Part shown: positions 1-8,332 of the stretch, one piece after another
Layout: each line of letters starts with the position of its first letter
Position numbering within the stretch: position 1 is the stretch's first letter
Source: Verrucomicrobiia bacterium
Lineage (GTDB): Bacteria; Verrucomicrobiota; Verrucomicrobiia; Limisphaerales; JADLHS01
Reading direction: 5' to 3'
NCBI GenBank assembly: GCA_011525685.1
Contig: WYBW01000161.1
Location: 1 to 52,413, forward strand
DNA: 52,413 nt
The notes under the pieces: model-generated
Databases searched by the model: none
The model's input: the letters and a program-made list of their open reading frames with translations, nothing else
Told to the model about the DNA's origin: nothing
Translations under genes and position numbers: made by a program

Positions 1-99
1 CAACTGCACTGGCTGGCCCGGCAAGGACTGCGCCAGGCCCAACGCCGCAAAGCCACCCTCGTTGCCGCCTTCTGGAAGCAGGCTGATTTGAGCTTCTGA
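1..99 (+). CDS. 3' end of an unidentified protein (partial)
   Basis: The first 33 codons of the window form an open frame that ends at TGA 97-99. The visible C-terminus is rich in Arg, Gln, Ala and Leu and ends AFWKQADLSF. The rest of the gene lies before the window. No family can be named from 32 residues. It converges on the alpha-2-macroglobulin gene, whose stop codon is about 30 bp away. The frame could be chance, since 99 bp is short for a GC-rich sequence. Confidence 0.35.
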   Translation, partial: QLHWLARQGLRQAQRRKATLVAAFWKQADLSF

Positions 100-128
100 A
101 CTCACTATATTATGCAAGTATCAGTAAA

Positions 129-3100
129 TTACGGCGAGCTTTCACTCACTTTGACCCGCAACTCCGCCCCGTTGCACCGGATTTCCGGCACATACATCGC
201 GTGACCGACCACTGGTAACGCATGAAATTCTCCCGGCACTTCCGCGCGCAGGTCGTAACGGATTTGCCAGACGCCCTCCGGCAGCTTGTCAACGAACAGC
301 GCCACCTTGCGGTCGCGCAGTTCCTGGTAAACCCAGCGCGAGCGGCCCGTAAAATCATTCTCCTCCTCCGAGGCAACCGGCGTGGGCGTGGGGCGCGTTG
401 TGACGCGACGGGCGGCGATTGACGCGGTGTTGCGCGGCGCGGACAACGCGGCGGCAGACTGTGGACTTTGGACTCCGGACTGTGGACTTGAGAACTTCCG
501 CTCCACCGCCCGGCTCTTGAGTTCGCGCGCATAAAGCGATTCGCCGCTGCGAATTTCCACGGCCTCGAAGCCGGCGGGCTTCAAATCCTCGAAGACCAGA
601 TACTCGTAATTGTTCTTGGCCTCGATGGTGATAAGCGTTTCGACACGCTCGCCGCTCTTGACCGACTCCCCATCGCGCAACGGCTCTTTGTCAAAAACAT
701 AACCTTTGAGCAGCGTCGGCCGGCCCACGAGCTTGTAATACTCGCGCTTCACGAAAATCTCGTTGCCCGCCGGCGTGATGGGTTCTTCAAGGCTGAAGAA
801 CTTTCCTTCCACGGCGAAGTAAACCGGCGTGTCGCCCTGCTTGCGAACGATGCGGATCTCGTTCGCATCCTTGATGAGCGCTGGTTCGATTGCAAACCGG
901 CTGGGCGCGTTGAACACGTCCGCCCCGCTGACTTTCTTCTTTGCGATGGATTTTCCGTTCACGATTAACTCGTATTCCAGTTCCGGCTTCAACTCGCCGC
1001 TGACGCGGGCGTAATCGTTCATCGCCAGCACGACGATGGCGGTGTCGCGCGTGTTGCTCCATTGCGCCCCCCGGCGGTTTTTGATCAGCCAGTTCGTCAC
1101 CGGTTCGATGAGTTTGTTTTTCGGATCAATCGTCAGCAGCGCCCGCAGCGCAAACGCCGTCGCTTCCACACCACCGTCGCTCCAGCGCCAGTAAATGCCG
1201 TCCTCGCCCCAATGCGCCGTGCCCATCACGCCCGCGTTGTCCGGTTTGCCGCCGACGAGCACCGACGTATCGGGCCGTTCGTCGCGCTTGACGCCGTTCT
1301 CCAAGTTCTCGATCAGGGTCTTTGCCTTGGCCGCGTCGTTGAGATGATGCGCGCCCAAGGCGAGGAGCGCCCGGGTGTATGCATTGAGCGCGTCGCGCTT
1401 GGTCCACAGATTTTCGAGAGCCTTGGGAATGGACGTGCCCGTCAACCGGTCCCGGAATGGCGCGTAGTAAACCGCCAGCGCGTGCAGCATGAACGCTTGC
1501 ATATCCGGATTCTCCTCTTCCTCGACGATTTCCTTCGCCAGAAAATCCTTCGCCCGACTGAGCACGTCTTCCTTCACGGAAATCTTCGCGTCGCGAGCGA
1601 GCGAAAGACCCCACACCACATAAGCCGTCATCCAATGATCGCTTTCGCCTTCCTTCCACCAGCCCCAGCCACCGTCGCCATGCTGGAAATCGTAGAGCCG
1701 ATCCAGCCCCGCCGTTACCATCTTGTCGAGTTCCGCGAGGTTCTTTTCTGTGCCTTGGCGTGGAGAGGCCGGTGTGCCTGTCGTCCGGCTTTCAATCCCT
1801 CCAAACACACGGCCCATCACGTCTTCGGGATCAAGGCCGACATCGCGAAGTGTTTTCGCGGTGATGGCCGCGGGGAGAAAACGGCTCATCGTTTGTTCCG
1901 TGCAGCCATACGGGTAATCAATCAAATAGGGCAACGCATCGAGCATCGTCACCGCGAGGCTCGGCGTGACTTGCACGGTGAGCGAGGTTGAACCCGCCTT
2001 GCGTTCCTGGGGCAGATCGAGCTTCACCGTGATGTCGTTGCCGCGCACCTTGCCGGCCTTGGTCAGGAATTTCTCGATCCCGTGTTCGTAGGCAACGTAG
2101 GTTTTCTCCATCGCGTCGGAATGCTTGCCGCCGCGCCCCGTGACCTTGAGTTTCACTTCGCCGGCCGTCTTGACCTCGCACTTCCAATCCGCGCGCGCTT
2201 CACCGTTGGCGGGCACGCTCACTTGTAGGACAGGCGTCGCGCCTGTCTCAAATTTCTTGGAGTTCTTTTCAGATGGAGACAGGCGCGACGCCTGTCCTAC
2301 GACAAGGCCACTTGCCTCCACTGCCATACGCACCTCCATCGCCTCATCCGTGTTGTTGTTCACCACCGCCGAGATGACGACTTGATCGCCCACCACAAAA
2401 AACCGTGGCGCTTGCAGGCGAACAATGAGCGGTTGCTTCGTGCGCGTGGTCGTGTGGGCGATGCCGAATTGATTTCCCGCCGACGCCGCACGCGCCGTGG
2501 CCTTCCAGCCCGTGAGCGAGTCGGGATATTTCACCTTTACCGTCGCCATGCCGCTTTTGTCGGTCATCACATCCGGCTGCCACAGAATCGTGGAGCGGAA
2601 ATCTGAACGAACTTGGACGGCGGCTTCCTGTCCGGGTGGCATTTCTGCGGGTGCCATTGCCTTGTCTTCGGCAACAGCACCAGCAAGCGCCATGGAAGCG
2701 GGCGCCGGCGAGGCTACTACACCGCGCGCGTAAAACGCTCCGGCAGATTTGACCATCTCACGTCTCGGCACACCACGGCCAAGCTCGTCCGATTCCATGT
2801 CCTGGCGATTCGCGAAACCCAAATCGCGTCCTTCCTCCCAAGCGGCCTGATCGCGGCTTCGTGAGTCTCTTCGCAGCTTTTCGCGGTCATCAATCAACTG
2901 GTCGTTCGCCCACTCGACCAGCTTCGCGTAGGCCTTTTGTTGAAACGTGCTCTGCGTTTGAACGTATTGGGCGCGCTTTTCACCGAAGTAAAATCTCCTG
3001 GGGTCGCCGGCGTAATCGCTCTGGATATAAAAGACCGATTCGTCAACGAAGCTCAGCGAAACTTCCGCGGGCACGGGCTTGCCTTCCTCGTTCCTCGTCG

Positions 3101-6100
3101 TGACGGTCAATGTGCCTTCCTCGCGCGGCTGGTATTGCGGTCGGTCGGGTTGCACGTCCACCGTCAGGAAATTCTTCGTGGGCGGCACGACAATCTGTTT
3201 CGTGTCCACGAACATCTGCCGGTCGCTTACCAACGCCGCGCCGAGGAAGATGTTGGGCACGTGTTTCTCCTCGATGAGCAGGTCAATCAGCTTAACCGTT
3301 CCCGTGATGTGGACGAGGCGATAGCTGTAAAGGTCTTCGCCCTCGACCGAGAACAGCACGTAGCGGTCGGCGGTGGGCGCGACGAGCATGATCGGCGCCT
3401 CGTTGCCCACGCGGAACGTGTCCTTGTCCGCGATGATCTGCACACCCTGGTAGCGGTATCCCAGTTCAGTCGTCTGGCCGCTGCAAACCCAGACCGTGGT
3501 TTCGGCGCGAATCGGATTGGCGACCTGATTCTTCTGTTTTGCAATTTCATCCTCGCTCGTCCATGCAACGCGATAGTAGCCATCGCGTTCCGGCGTGAAG
3601 TTGAACTCCGCCACGCCGTTCGTGTCCGTCTTGAGTGTGCGTGTGAGAATGTCGTCGTGCTCGTAACCCCGGAACTTGAGTCTCCAGCCTGGCTCGTTGG
3701 GCCGCGTGGGAGGTGGCGGCCAGATGGCGGCTCTGTCGCGCAGGGATTTCAGCTCATCGCCTTTGACTTCCCGTCCGTCCGGCCGGATCCAGATTTCCCA
3801 CCAGTAATCCCGCGTGACTTTGATCGTGCCCTCCGTGACCACCGGCTGATCGTTTGCGTCGAGCGCCTTGAATTCCACTCCGACCTTGTCCTGCGGGCGG
3901 TAGAGATTGTGGTCGGCGTTCGCGTAAACGTAGTAGCGTTGCCGCGTCACGCGCACGCTGCCGGTGCCGACAATTTCGCGCCGGCTCGCATCGGTCACCC
4001 GCGCCTCGACGCGATACTCGAAATCCTGGCCCGCGCCGCGCGGCGTGTCGAAAGTGAGCGTGGCTTTGCCGGTCGCATCGGTCTTGAGCGTCTCGCGCTT
4101 CACGACCTGGCCGCCGCCATACCACCGGCGACTGGCGTGGGATTGATCCATGTCCTCGTAAAACCATGGGAACTCGCGCGGCTTGGGCCAGTAGTGATAG
4201 AACGGATTTTGGTGAACGAGCACCTCGACGCTTGCGTTCGCCACCGCGCCGCCGAAGTAGTAATCGGCCTGTATTTCCACCTCGACCTTCTCGCCGAGGC
4301 GGAAGGATTTTCGTTTGCCGTCATCCTCGGGTGTTTTCACGCTCACCTTGAACTCGGGCAACTTGTATTCTTCGAGCCGGAACAAAGTTGCGTTGCCAAT
4401 GCCAGTCTTGCGGCCGGCGTCCCAGAACTGCACGCGGTATTCGCCGAGCGGCATCTGCTCGGTCAGTTCGAGCGCGCCCCACGCGCTGCCGAACGCGTTG
4501 AGCGTGGCCTTGTCCGCCTTGACCTTCGTGCCGCGCGGATCGGTGATTTCAAACTCAATAACCTGATCGCTTGGCGTGGAATAGACCGAGCCATTGTGGC
4601 GGCGCGCAATTAACTTCCAGCTCACCGTTTCCTTGGGGCGATACGCCGGACGATCAGTGAACGCATAAATGCGCCACGGATCTAGATTGCGCCCAGACCA
4701 GTGACTGTTGCCGGGGCTGAACGCCTGACGGTCGTTGACAATCGCGCTGACAAAAAGTTCGACGCTGTTGTTCTGGCGCGTGGCAAGATCGAAGACCGCG
4801 ATCCCGTCCTGGCCGGTTTCTTTCGACTGCTCGCGCGCCCGCCAGGTGTTGTTTTCATGCCAGCGCTCCCAGAGTTTCACCTTGCCGCTGGCGAGCGGCG
4901 AACCGTTGAGGGCGTTGCAGAAATAGACCAGCGCCTGTTTGCCCGAGGTCTTCAACACCAGCGACGCGTCCGTCACCAGGATCAGATCGCGCGCCTCCTG
5001 GCCGCCGGCTTTGGCTTCGAGCACGTAAGCACCAGGCTTGAGTTTTCCGTCCAAACGCACCGCCTCGTTGCCGGGCTTGTAGTCGCCTTTGTCCTTGGTG
5101 TTGTGTGTCCATGATTTGATTTTTTCCAGCGAGCCGACGTCAATGGATTGCAGCCAAGCTTGCCGCTGATCGCTGAGCTTCACGTCCCGGCTCAAATCGA
5201 CCGGATACAGCGCCAGCTCGATTGACTTCACGTTGCGCCAGTTCAAGTGATATGGAATCTCCGAATCCGGCAGAAAGATGTTGCCTACGCTGACGCCGAG
5301 TTGGGTCTGGGTGATGTTCTTGATCTGCTGCTGCGCCTGATCCCAATAGCGCGTCTCGCCTTTCTGAAATTCGTTCACCAGCCGGCGGAACAGTTCGAGC
5401 GCCTTCACATAATCCGGTTCCTGCCGCCAGTTGCCGTCCGGCAACACGATGATGCGGCCCTGGCTTTGCATCCACTCGGCGTAATGGTAAAGCGCGTCAT
5501 CATACCAATCCGTTTTCTTGCCCAGCTTGAGCGCGCCTTCAAACTCGTCCACGACCCGCGCACGTTGCTCGTAATCGCCGCCTTGATTGCGCAAGGTGGT
5601 GGCGATGAGATAGTGCGCGTGGGCTTGGTCCTCGTCGGTTTGCGCGATCTTCAACGCGTTCTCGAGGACATCAAGCGGGATTTGGTTGCCCCAGTAACCG
5701 TAGTAGTAATCGCGCTGCACACCCGGAGGCCGGGCCATGCGCCAGGCGATCTTCAGATAGCGCTCGCGGGCCAGTTCGATGTCCCGCGCGCCGGCCCACC
5801 AGTCCAGCGCCTGTTGGTAATACGGCCAGGCCTGCCCCCAGTTCTGCTGACCGCGCCGCGTCCAGAAAAAGTCCGCGAGCGATTCCTGCACTTCCGCCCA
5901 GGTCTGGTCGCGATCCTCGGCGCGTTTCGTTTCGCGCAACAACTGCTCCAGCCGTTCGCGCGCCTGGTCGAGTCTGGTGGTGTCGGCGGTTTGCGTGCCA
6001 GCCTGCGAGCGCCATTGCGAGTCGGCATGCCGGAAGGAAACCCAGCGCGCCTCGTTCGACGAGAGGTTCGACATCACCAGGGCCCGCGCGTAAAGCTCGT

Positions 6101-6233
6101 GGGCCTTGGCGTAAGAGCCGTCGGCGTAGAACTTCTCAGCTTCAGCCTTGAGCGATGCGTATTCGGGCGGCTCGGCTGAGAATGCGTTCCACGCCAGCAA
6201 CCCCATCAGGGCAAAAACAATGTGCTTTGTCAT
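129..6233 (-). CDS. Alpha-2-macroglobulin family protein (bacterial, thioester-containing)
   Basis: A 2034-residue secreted or envelope-bound protease trap. It opens with a short hydrophobic signal segment (MTKHIVFALMGLLAWNAFSA). Residues 20-320 look like helical repeats (TPR-like). Macroglobulin beta domains follow to about residue 1300. The bait and A2M region includes the stretch ILWQPDVMTDKSGMATVKV. The thioester motif CTEQ is at residues 1444-1447, inside GCTEQTMSRF, followed by the helical thioester domain and a receptor-binding-like C-terminus. In this family the Cys-Gln thioester covalently traps attacking proteases. At over 2000 residues it is longer than the usual 1500-1900, partly because of the N-terminal repeats. 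Two repeat-derived segments sit in frame: residues about 1311-1337 and about 1914-1925. The ATG start at 6233 has a close GGAG upstream. No penicillin-binding-protein partner is adjacent, unlike the classic yfhM/pbpC pair. Confidence 0.93.
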   Translation of the reverse strand: MTKHIVFALMGLLAWNAFSAEPPEYASLKAEAEKFYADGSYAKAHELYARALVMSNLSSNEARWVSFRHADSQWRSQAGTQTADTTRLDQARERLEQLLRETKRAEDRDQTWAEVQESLADFFWTRRGQQNWGQAWPYYQQALDWWAGARDIELARERYLKIAWRMARPPGVQRDYYYGYWGNQIPLDVLENALKIAQTDEDQAHAHYLIATTLRNQGGDYEQRARVVDEFEGALKLGKKTDWYDDALYHYAEWMQSQGRIIVLPDGNWRQEPDYVKALELFRRLVNEFQKGETRYWDQAQQQIKNITQTQLGVSVGNIFLPDSEIPYHLNWRNVKSIELALYPVDLSRDVKLSDQRQAWLQSIDVGSLEKIKSWTHNTKDKGDYKPGNEAVRLDGKLKPGAYVLEAKAGGQEARDLILVTDASLVLKTSGKQALVYFCNALNGSPLASGKVKLWERWHENNTWRAREQSKETGQDGIAVFDLATRQNNSVELFVSAIVNDRQAFSPGNSHWSGRNLDPWRIYAFTDRPAYRPKETVSWKLIARRHNGSVYSTPSDQVIEFEITDPRGTKVKADKATLNAFGSAWGALELTEQMPLGEYRVQFWDAGRKTGIGNATLFRLEEYKLPEFKVSVKTPEDDGKRKSFRLGEKVEVEIQADYYFGGAVANASVEVLVHQNPFYHYWPKPREFPWFYEDMDQSHASRRWYGGGQVVKRETLKTDATGKATLTFDTPRGAGQDFEYRVEARVTDASRREIVGTGSVRVTRQRYYVYANADHNLYRPQDKVGVEFKALDANDQPVVTEGTIKVTRDYWWEIWIRPDGREVKGDELKSLRDRAAIWPPPPTRPNEPGWRLKFRGYEHDDILTRTLKTDTNGVAEFNFTPERDGYYRVAWTSEDEIAKQKNQVANPIRAETTVWVCSGQTTELGYRYQGVQIIADKDTFRVGNEAPIMLVAPTADRYVLFSVEGEDLYSYRLVHITGTVKLIDLLIEEKHVPNIFLGAALVSDRQMFVDTKQIVVPPTKNFLTVDVQPDRPQYQPREEGTLTVTTRNEEGKPVPAEVSLSFVDESVFYIQSDYAGDPRRFYFGEKRAQYVQTQSTFQQKAYAKLVEWANDQLIDDREKLRRDSRSRDQAAWEEGRDLGFANRQDMESDELGRGVPRREMVKSAGAFYARGVVASPAPASMALAGAVAEDKAMAPAEMPPGQEAAVQVRSDFRSTILWQPDVMTDKSGMATVKVKYPDSLTGWKATARAASAGNQFGIAHTTTRTKQPLIVRLQAPRFFVVGDQVVISAVVNNNTDEAMEVRMAVEASGLVVGQASRLSPSEKNSKKFETGATPVLQVSVPANGEARADWKCEVKTAGEVKLKVTGRGGKHSDAMEKTYVAYEHGIEKFLTKAGKVRGNDITVKLDLPQERKAGSTSLTVQVTPSLAVTMLDALPYLIDYPYGCTEQTMSRFLPAAITAKTLRDVGLDPEDVMGRVFGGIESRTTGTPASPRQGTEKNLAELDKMVTAGLDRLYDFQHGDGGWGWWKEGESDHWMTAYVVWGLSLARDAKISVKEDVLSRAKDFLAKEIVEEEENPDMQAFMLHALAVYYAPFRDRLTGTSIPKALENLWTKRDALNAYTRALLALGAHHLNDAAKAKTLIENLENGVKRDERPDTSVLVGGKPDNAGVMGTAHWGEDGIYWRWSDGGVEATAFALRALLTIDPKNKLIEPVTNWLIKNRRGAQWSNTRDTAIVVLAMNDYARVSGELKPELEYELIVNGKSIAKKKVSGADVFNAPSRFAIEPALIKDANEIRIVRKQGDTPVYFAVEGKFFSLEEPITPAGNEIFVKREYYKLVGRPTLLKGYVFDKEPLRDGESVKSGERVETLITIEAKNNYEYLVFEDLKPAGFEAVEIRSGESLYARELKSRAVERKFSSPQSGVQSPQSAAALSAPRNTASIAARRVTTRPTPTPVASEEENDFTGRSRWVYQELRDRKVALFVDKLPEGVWQIRYDLRAEVPGEFHALPVVGHAMYVPEIRCNGAELRVKVSESSP
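457..489. repeat. Tandem 12-mer inside the alpha-2-macroglobulin gene
   Basis: GACTGTGGACTT occurs at 457-468 and again at 478-489, a 21-bp period. On the coding strand it translates as a Ser/Gln/Pro-rich stretch (SPQSGVQSPQS) within the C-terminal variable part of the protein. It looks like a low-complexity insertion kept in frame. Confidence 0.7.
2225..2300. repeat. Perfect 25-bp inverted repeat (REP-like) inside the alpha-2-macroglobulin gene
   Basis: The arms 2225-2249 and 2276-2300 are exact reverse complements of each other. They start GTAGGACAGGCGTCGCGCC and enclose a 26-bp loop. The element is translated in frame as part of the protein (VGQASRLSPSEK, then ETGATPVL). The same GGACAGGC core recurs at 17589, 18117, 20145, 20688 and 21046. 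The segment lies in a beta-domain region before the thioester domain and has no counterpart expected in the family. Confidence 0.9.
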
Positions 6234-6441
6234 AACTCCATGCCGTTAGACGTGACTCGTCTCAAAATGCTCCGGCAGCGTCACCGTGAAAATCTCCTGC
6301 TCGGGAACCTTTCGGCTTCGCTCAGCGACGGGAGTTCAGGAGTTCAGGGGTGTTGCTCTTGTCCGTTGTGTGAATATGCGAATCTGCGGGACCACTTTCT
6401 GTTCAATCAATCCAAAGTCCTCGGTCTTCTTCCACAAAGAT

Positions 6442-6754
6442 TCACAGGGCCAACTCCACGGAATCCCCCGGTTTCAATGCCTGAATCGCCGCGATGATCT
6501 CCGCAGCCTTGGCTCTCACAACCGGCCAGCGGTTCGTTGAAAGAACCAGAATCGCCAGCCGCCTGCCTTTCAGATTCTGCTGATACTTGAGCTGCTGGTC
6601 TGAAGTCACGAACGCATCGAACACCCTCCGCGCGCCTGAGCAATTCGCCGTTCTTCACGCGACCCCAGCCGATCTCTTGCGCCGTGGAAATCTCAAAATC
6701 CGCCAGCAGGCGGCGCAGCGGTTGAGGCATGCATTCGTCAAACAGGACTTTCAC
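6442..6754 (-). pseudogene. DUF5615 (PIN-like) toxin, frameshifted
   Basis: The N-terminal half reads MKVLFDECMPQPLRRLLADF and matches the start of DUF5615 PIN-like toxins, which are predicted nucleases of type II modules. After RRAEG the frame is lost. The C-terminal half (VFDAFVTSDQQLKYQQNLKG to the stop at 6442) continues one frame over. Removing one G from a GGG run near 6627 restores a single protein of about 103 residues. The start is GTG at 6754 and overlaps the antitoxin stop by four bases (GTGA), so the pair was translationally coupled. The break may be a real mutation or a single-base assembly error. The downstream half has kept family-like sequence, which argues the event is recent. 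Confidence 0.75.
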
Positions 6755-6969
6755 GCGTGAATGTCCTGAAGCAACCCGCTCTTGCTGTGTTCGAGCACCG
6801 CAATCGCATCCTCGCGCTTCACCGTTGGAAAGCAGTCCAGAAATTCATCCAGTGACAAGTTGTCCTCCAGATATTCAAACAGCGACTGCACGGGCACCCG
6901 CGTGCCGCGAAACACCGGCGCACCGCTCATGATCTCCGGGTCAACTTCGATTGGCAGATTCGCGTTCAT
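6751..6969 (-). CDS. DUF433 family antitoxin
   Basis: A 72-residue protein from ATG 6969: MNANLPIEVDPEIMSGAPVF, then RGTRVPVQSLFEYLEDNLSLD. This is the DUF433 signature, in which the I-x-x-x-P-x-x-x-GTR-x-x-V region forms a winged-helix-like DNA-binding fold. It is the usual partner of DUF5615 toxins and would repress the module and neutralise the toxin. The frame stays open 12 codons further upstream, but the family begins at the chosen Met. The stop overlaps the toxin start by four bases. This gene is intact while its toxin partner is broken. Confidence 0.85.
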   Translation of the reverse strand: MNANLPIEVDPEIMSGAPVFRGTRVPVQSLFEYLEDNLSLDEFLDCFPTVKREDAIAVLEHSKSGLLQDIHA

Positions 6970-7190
6970 GCTGTGAAAAATACCCGTCTTTTCGGCATGA
7001 AGCAAAGGCTATTCGGACCAACAACCGCACGGACCAGACAACTCTGGCGGACTTGTGCCGACAACGCCTTGTAGCTGGCGTAATCGTCGGCATTGAGAAT
7101 GCCCTCAATGCCAGGGGATCGGGATGTGCCTTGAGCGTGCTGTCCTTACGACCAGTCCGTGAGACTGACTTGGATGGTAAAGGGGTTGAC
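6966..7190 (-). pseudogene. Possible transposase relic in the gap upstream of the DUF433 gene
   Basis: The 367-bp gap 6970-7336 has no convincing intact gene. On the minus strand one frame carries GIEGILNADDYASYKAL followed by QVRQSCLV, which resembles the D-D-x-A-x-Y-x-x-L and C-L-x-H region of IS66-like transposases. A neighbouring frame just upstream carries TGRKDSTLKAHPD. Together they look like a frameshifted scrap of transposase running into the antitoxin start. The match is from memory of the family pattern and is short, so this is tentative. Confidence 0.28.
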
Positions 7191-7336
7191 ACTTCAATGA
7201 TAGAGAAGAGTCAACATGACAGACGATCAATCCTCCAAGCCGGAGGGTTACAGTTCAGGCTTAATCGGCCCGATGTTGCGCACAAGAGATGAGAAAGAAT
7301 CGAGAGTGCCTGCCGGGCTGGATGACTCGGTGCATA

Positions 7337-7897
7337 TCAAATCTTTTTTGCCAGATCACCCACCCGGATGACCCCCGGTCGGAGAACCCTCGCGTTGAGG
7401 CCTCGCAGGTGAAGACGTTTGCCCGTCGGCGAATTGACGAACTTCAAGGCGTCGGCACCGTAACGAGATTTGAACTTCATGCAGCCATTGTGTGGCGGAC
7501 TGGTGATTTCGATGGTGGCCGAACCGAGAGAGAGTCGAGTCCCGGGCGGCAAGTTTTCCGTGCTCAAATCCAGGTCCACGTACAATTGGTCGCCCGCCAG
7601 CGGCCAGCGGTCCTTCGTTTGCGCCAGCAAGGCCACGACGCGGGAATTCATGATGTTGAGCTGCATCTCGGGGTTTGCCGAACCATCGGGCGTGCTGGAA
7701 CTGCCGCGGCTCTTCCAATTGTCACCTTTCAGACCACAAGCGGGGTCGAGTTCGCCCTCTTGCAGAACTTCCCGCGCTTCCACTTCGGGCCGGCGCACAA
7801 TCAGTTCCAGCACGCCGTGGTCCTTGGGCGATTGCAGGATCGCTTCCATTCCGGCCTCAAGTTCAGGCAGCGTCAAGTGTTTCACTTCCGGGGTCAT
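7337..7897 (-). CDS. MOSC domain-containing protein
   Basis: A protein of about 186 residues from ATG 7897 (MTPEVKHLTLPELEAGMEAI). The MOSC core is clear: GDQLYVDLDLSTENLPPGT, then SLGSATIEITSPPHNGCMKF with the conserved Cys, then RYGADALKFVN and the closing VRVGDLAKKI-type strand. MOSC domains bind the molybdenum cofactor or handle sulfur in related proteins. The substrate of stand-alone short forms like this one is unknown. An upstream extension to 8110 is open but has unlikely composition, so the internal ATG is preferred. It is divergent from the helicase gene. Confidence 0.82.
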   Translation of the reverse strand: MTPEVKHLTLPELEAGMEAILQSPKDHGVLELIVRRPEVEAREVLQEGELDPACGLKGDNWKSRGSSSTPDGSANPEMQLNIMNSRVVALLAQTKDRWPLAGDQLYVDLDLSTENLPPGTRLSLGSATIEITSPPHNGCMKFKSRYGADALKFVNSPTGKRLHLRGLNARVLRPGVIRVGDLAKKI

Positions 7898-8332
7898 AAA
7901 GCTTGCGCCGGAGTATGCTTCCGACCTCGCCGCAACGCAACCGTCCGAACCATGCACTGTCTGAACCGTGCAGCGCGAGTGAAGCATACTGCTCACGCTG
8001 TGATAAAGCCTTCCCGTCTCCTTCACTCCTTTTCGCTTGGGCCGGCGAGGCGCATGGTCGCGCTTCGATTCCGGCTTGGTCGCGCCGCACTCTTCCAGCT
8101 TTTGGATCACGAGCCTGTGGCAGATTCGGGCGGGGACTCAGTGACAAAGACCTTGGAGCGGCGGCTTACCAGCCGCTCGGCCCACTGGGCGGCTGGCAAA
8201 CCGCCACTCCCTCAGCCCGGCAGACTCGCGAAGAACTGAAATGCGCCGCTCAACCAAAAAATTTCAGAAATCTGATTGACCCAAACGGCAGTTCATGGCG
8301 AGATGATAATCCCTTACACGGGTAAAAATCAG
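7898..8332. other. Intergenic region between divergent MOSC and helicase genes
   Basis: A 435-bp gap with no credible gene. Both flanking genes should have promoters here, but I see no clear pair of boxes. The right third holds a GC-rich dispersed repeat (8155-8230, listed separately). The rest shows nothing I can name. Confidence 0.5.
8155..8230. repeat. Dispersed GC-rich repeat, copy 1
   Basis: This stretch starts GGAGCGGCGGCTTACCAGCC and contains CCACTGGGCGGCTGGCAA and CCCGGCAGAC. It aligns without obvious gaps to 49200-49273, where the same core reads CCACTGGGCGGGTGGCAA. The copy can fold (GAGCGGC/GCCGCTC and GGCGG/CCGCC). Both copies lie in intergenic DNA. The family is unnamed here. 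Confidence 0.65.

Noticed and set aside
2937..4613. 558-codon plus-strand frame opposite the alpha-2-macroglobulin gene
   Set aside because: A mirror frame of a GC-rich coding sequence; no recognisable domain.
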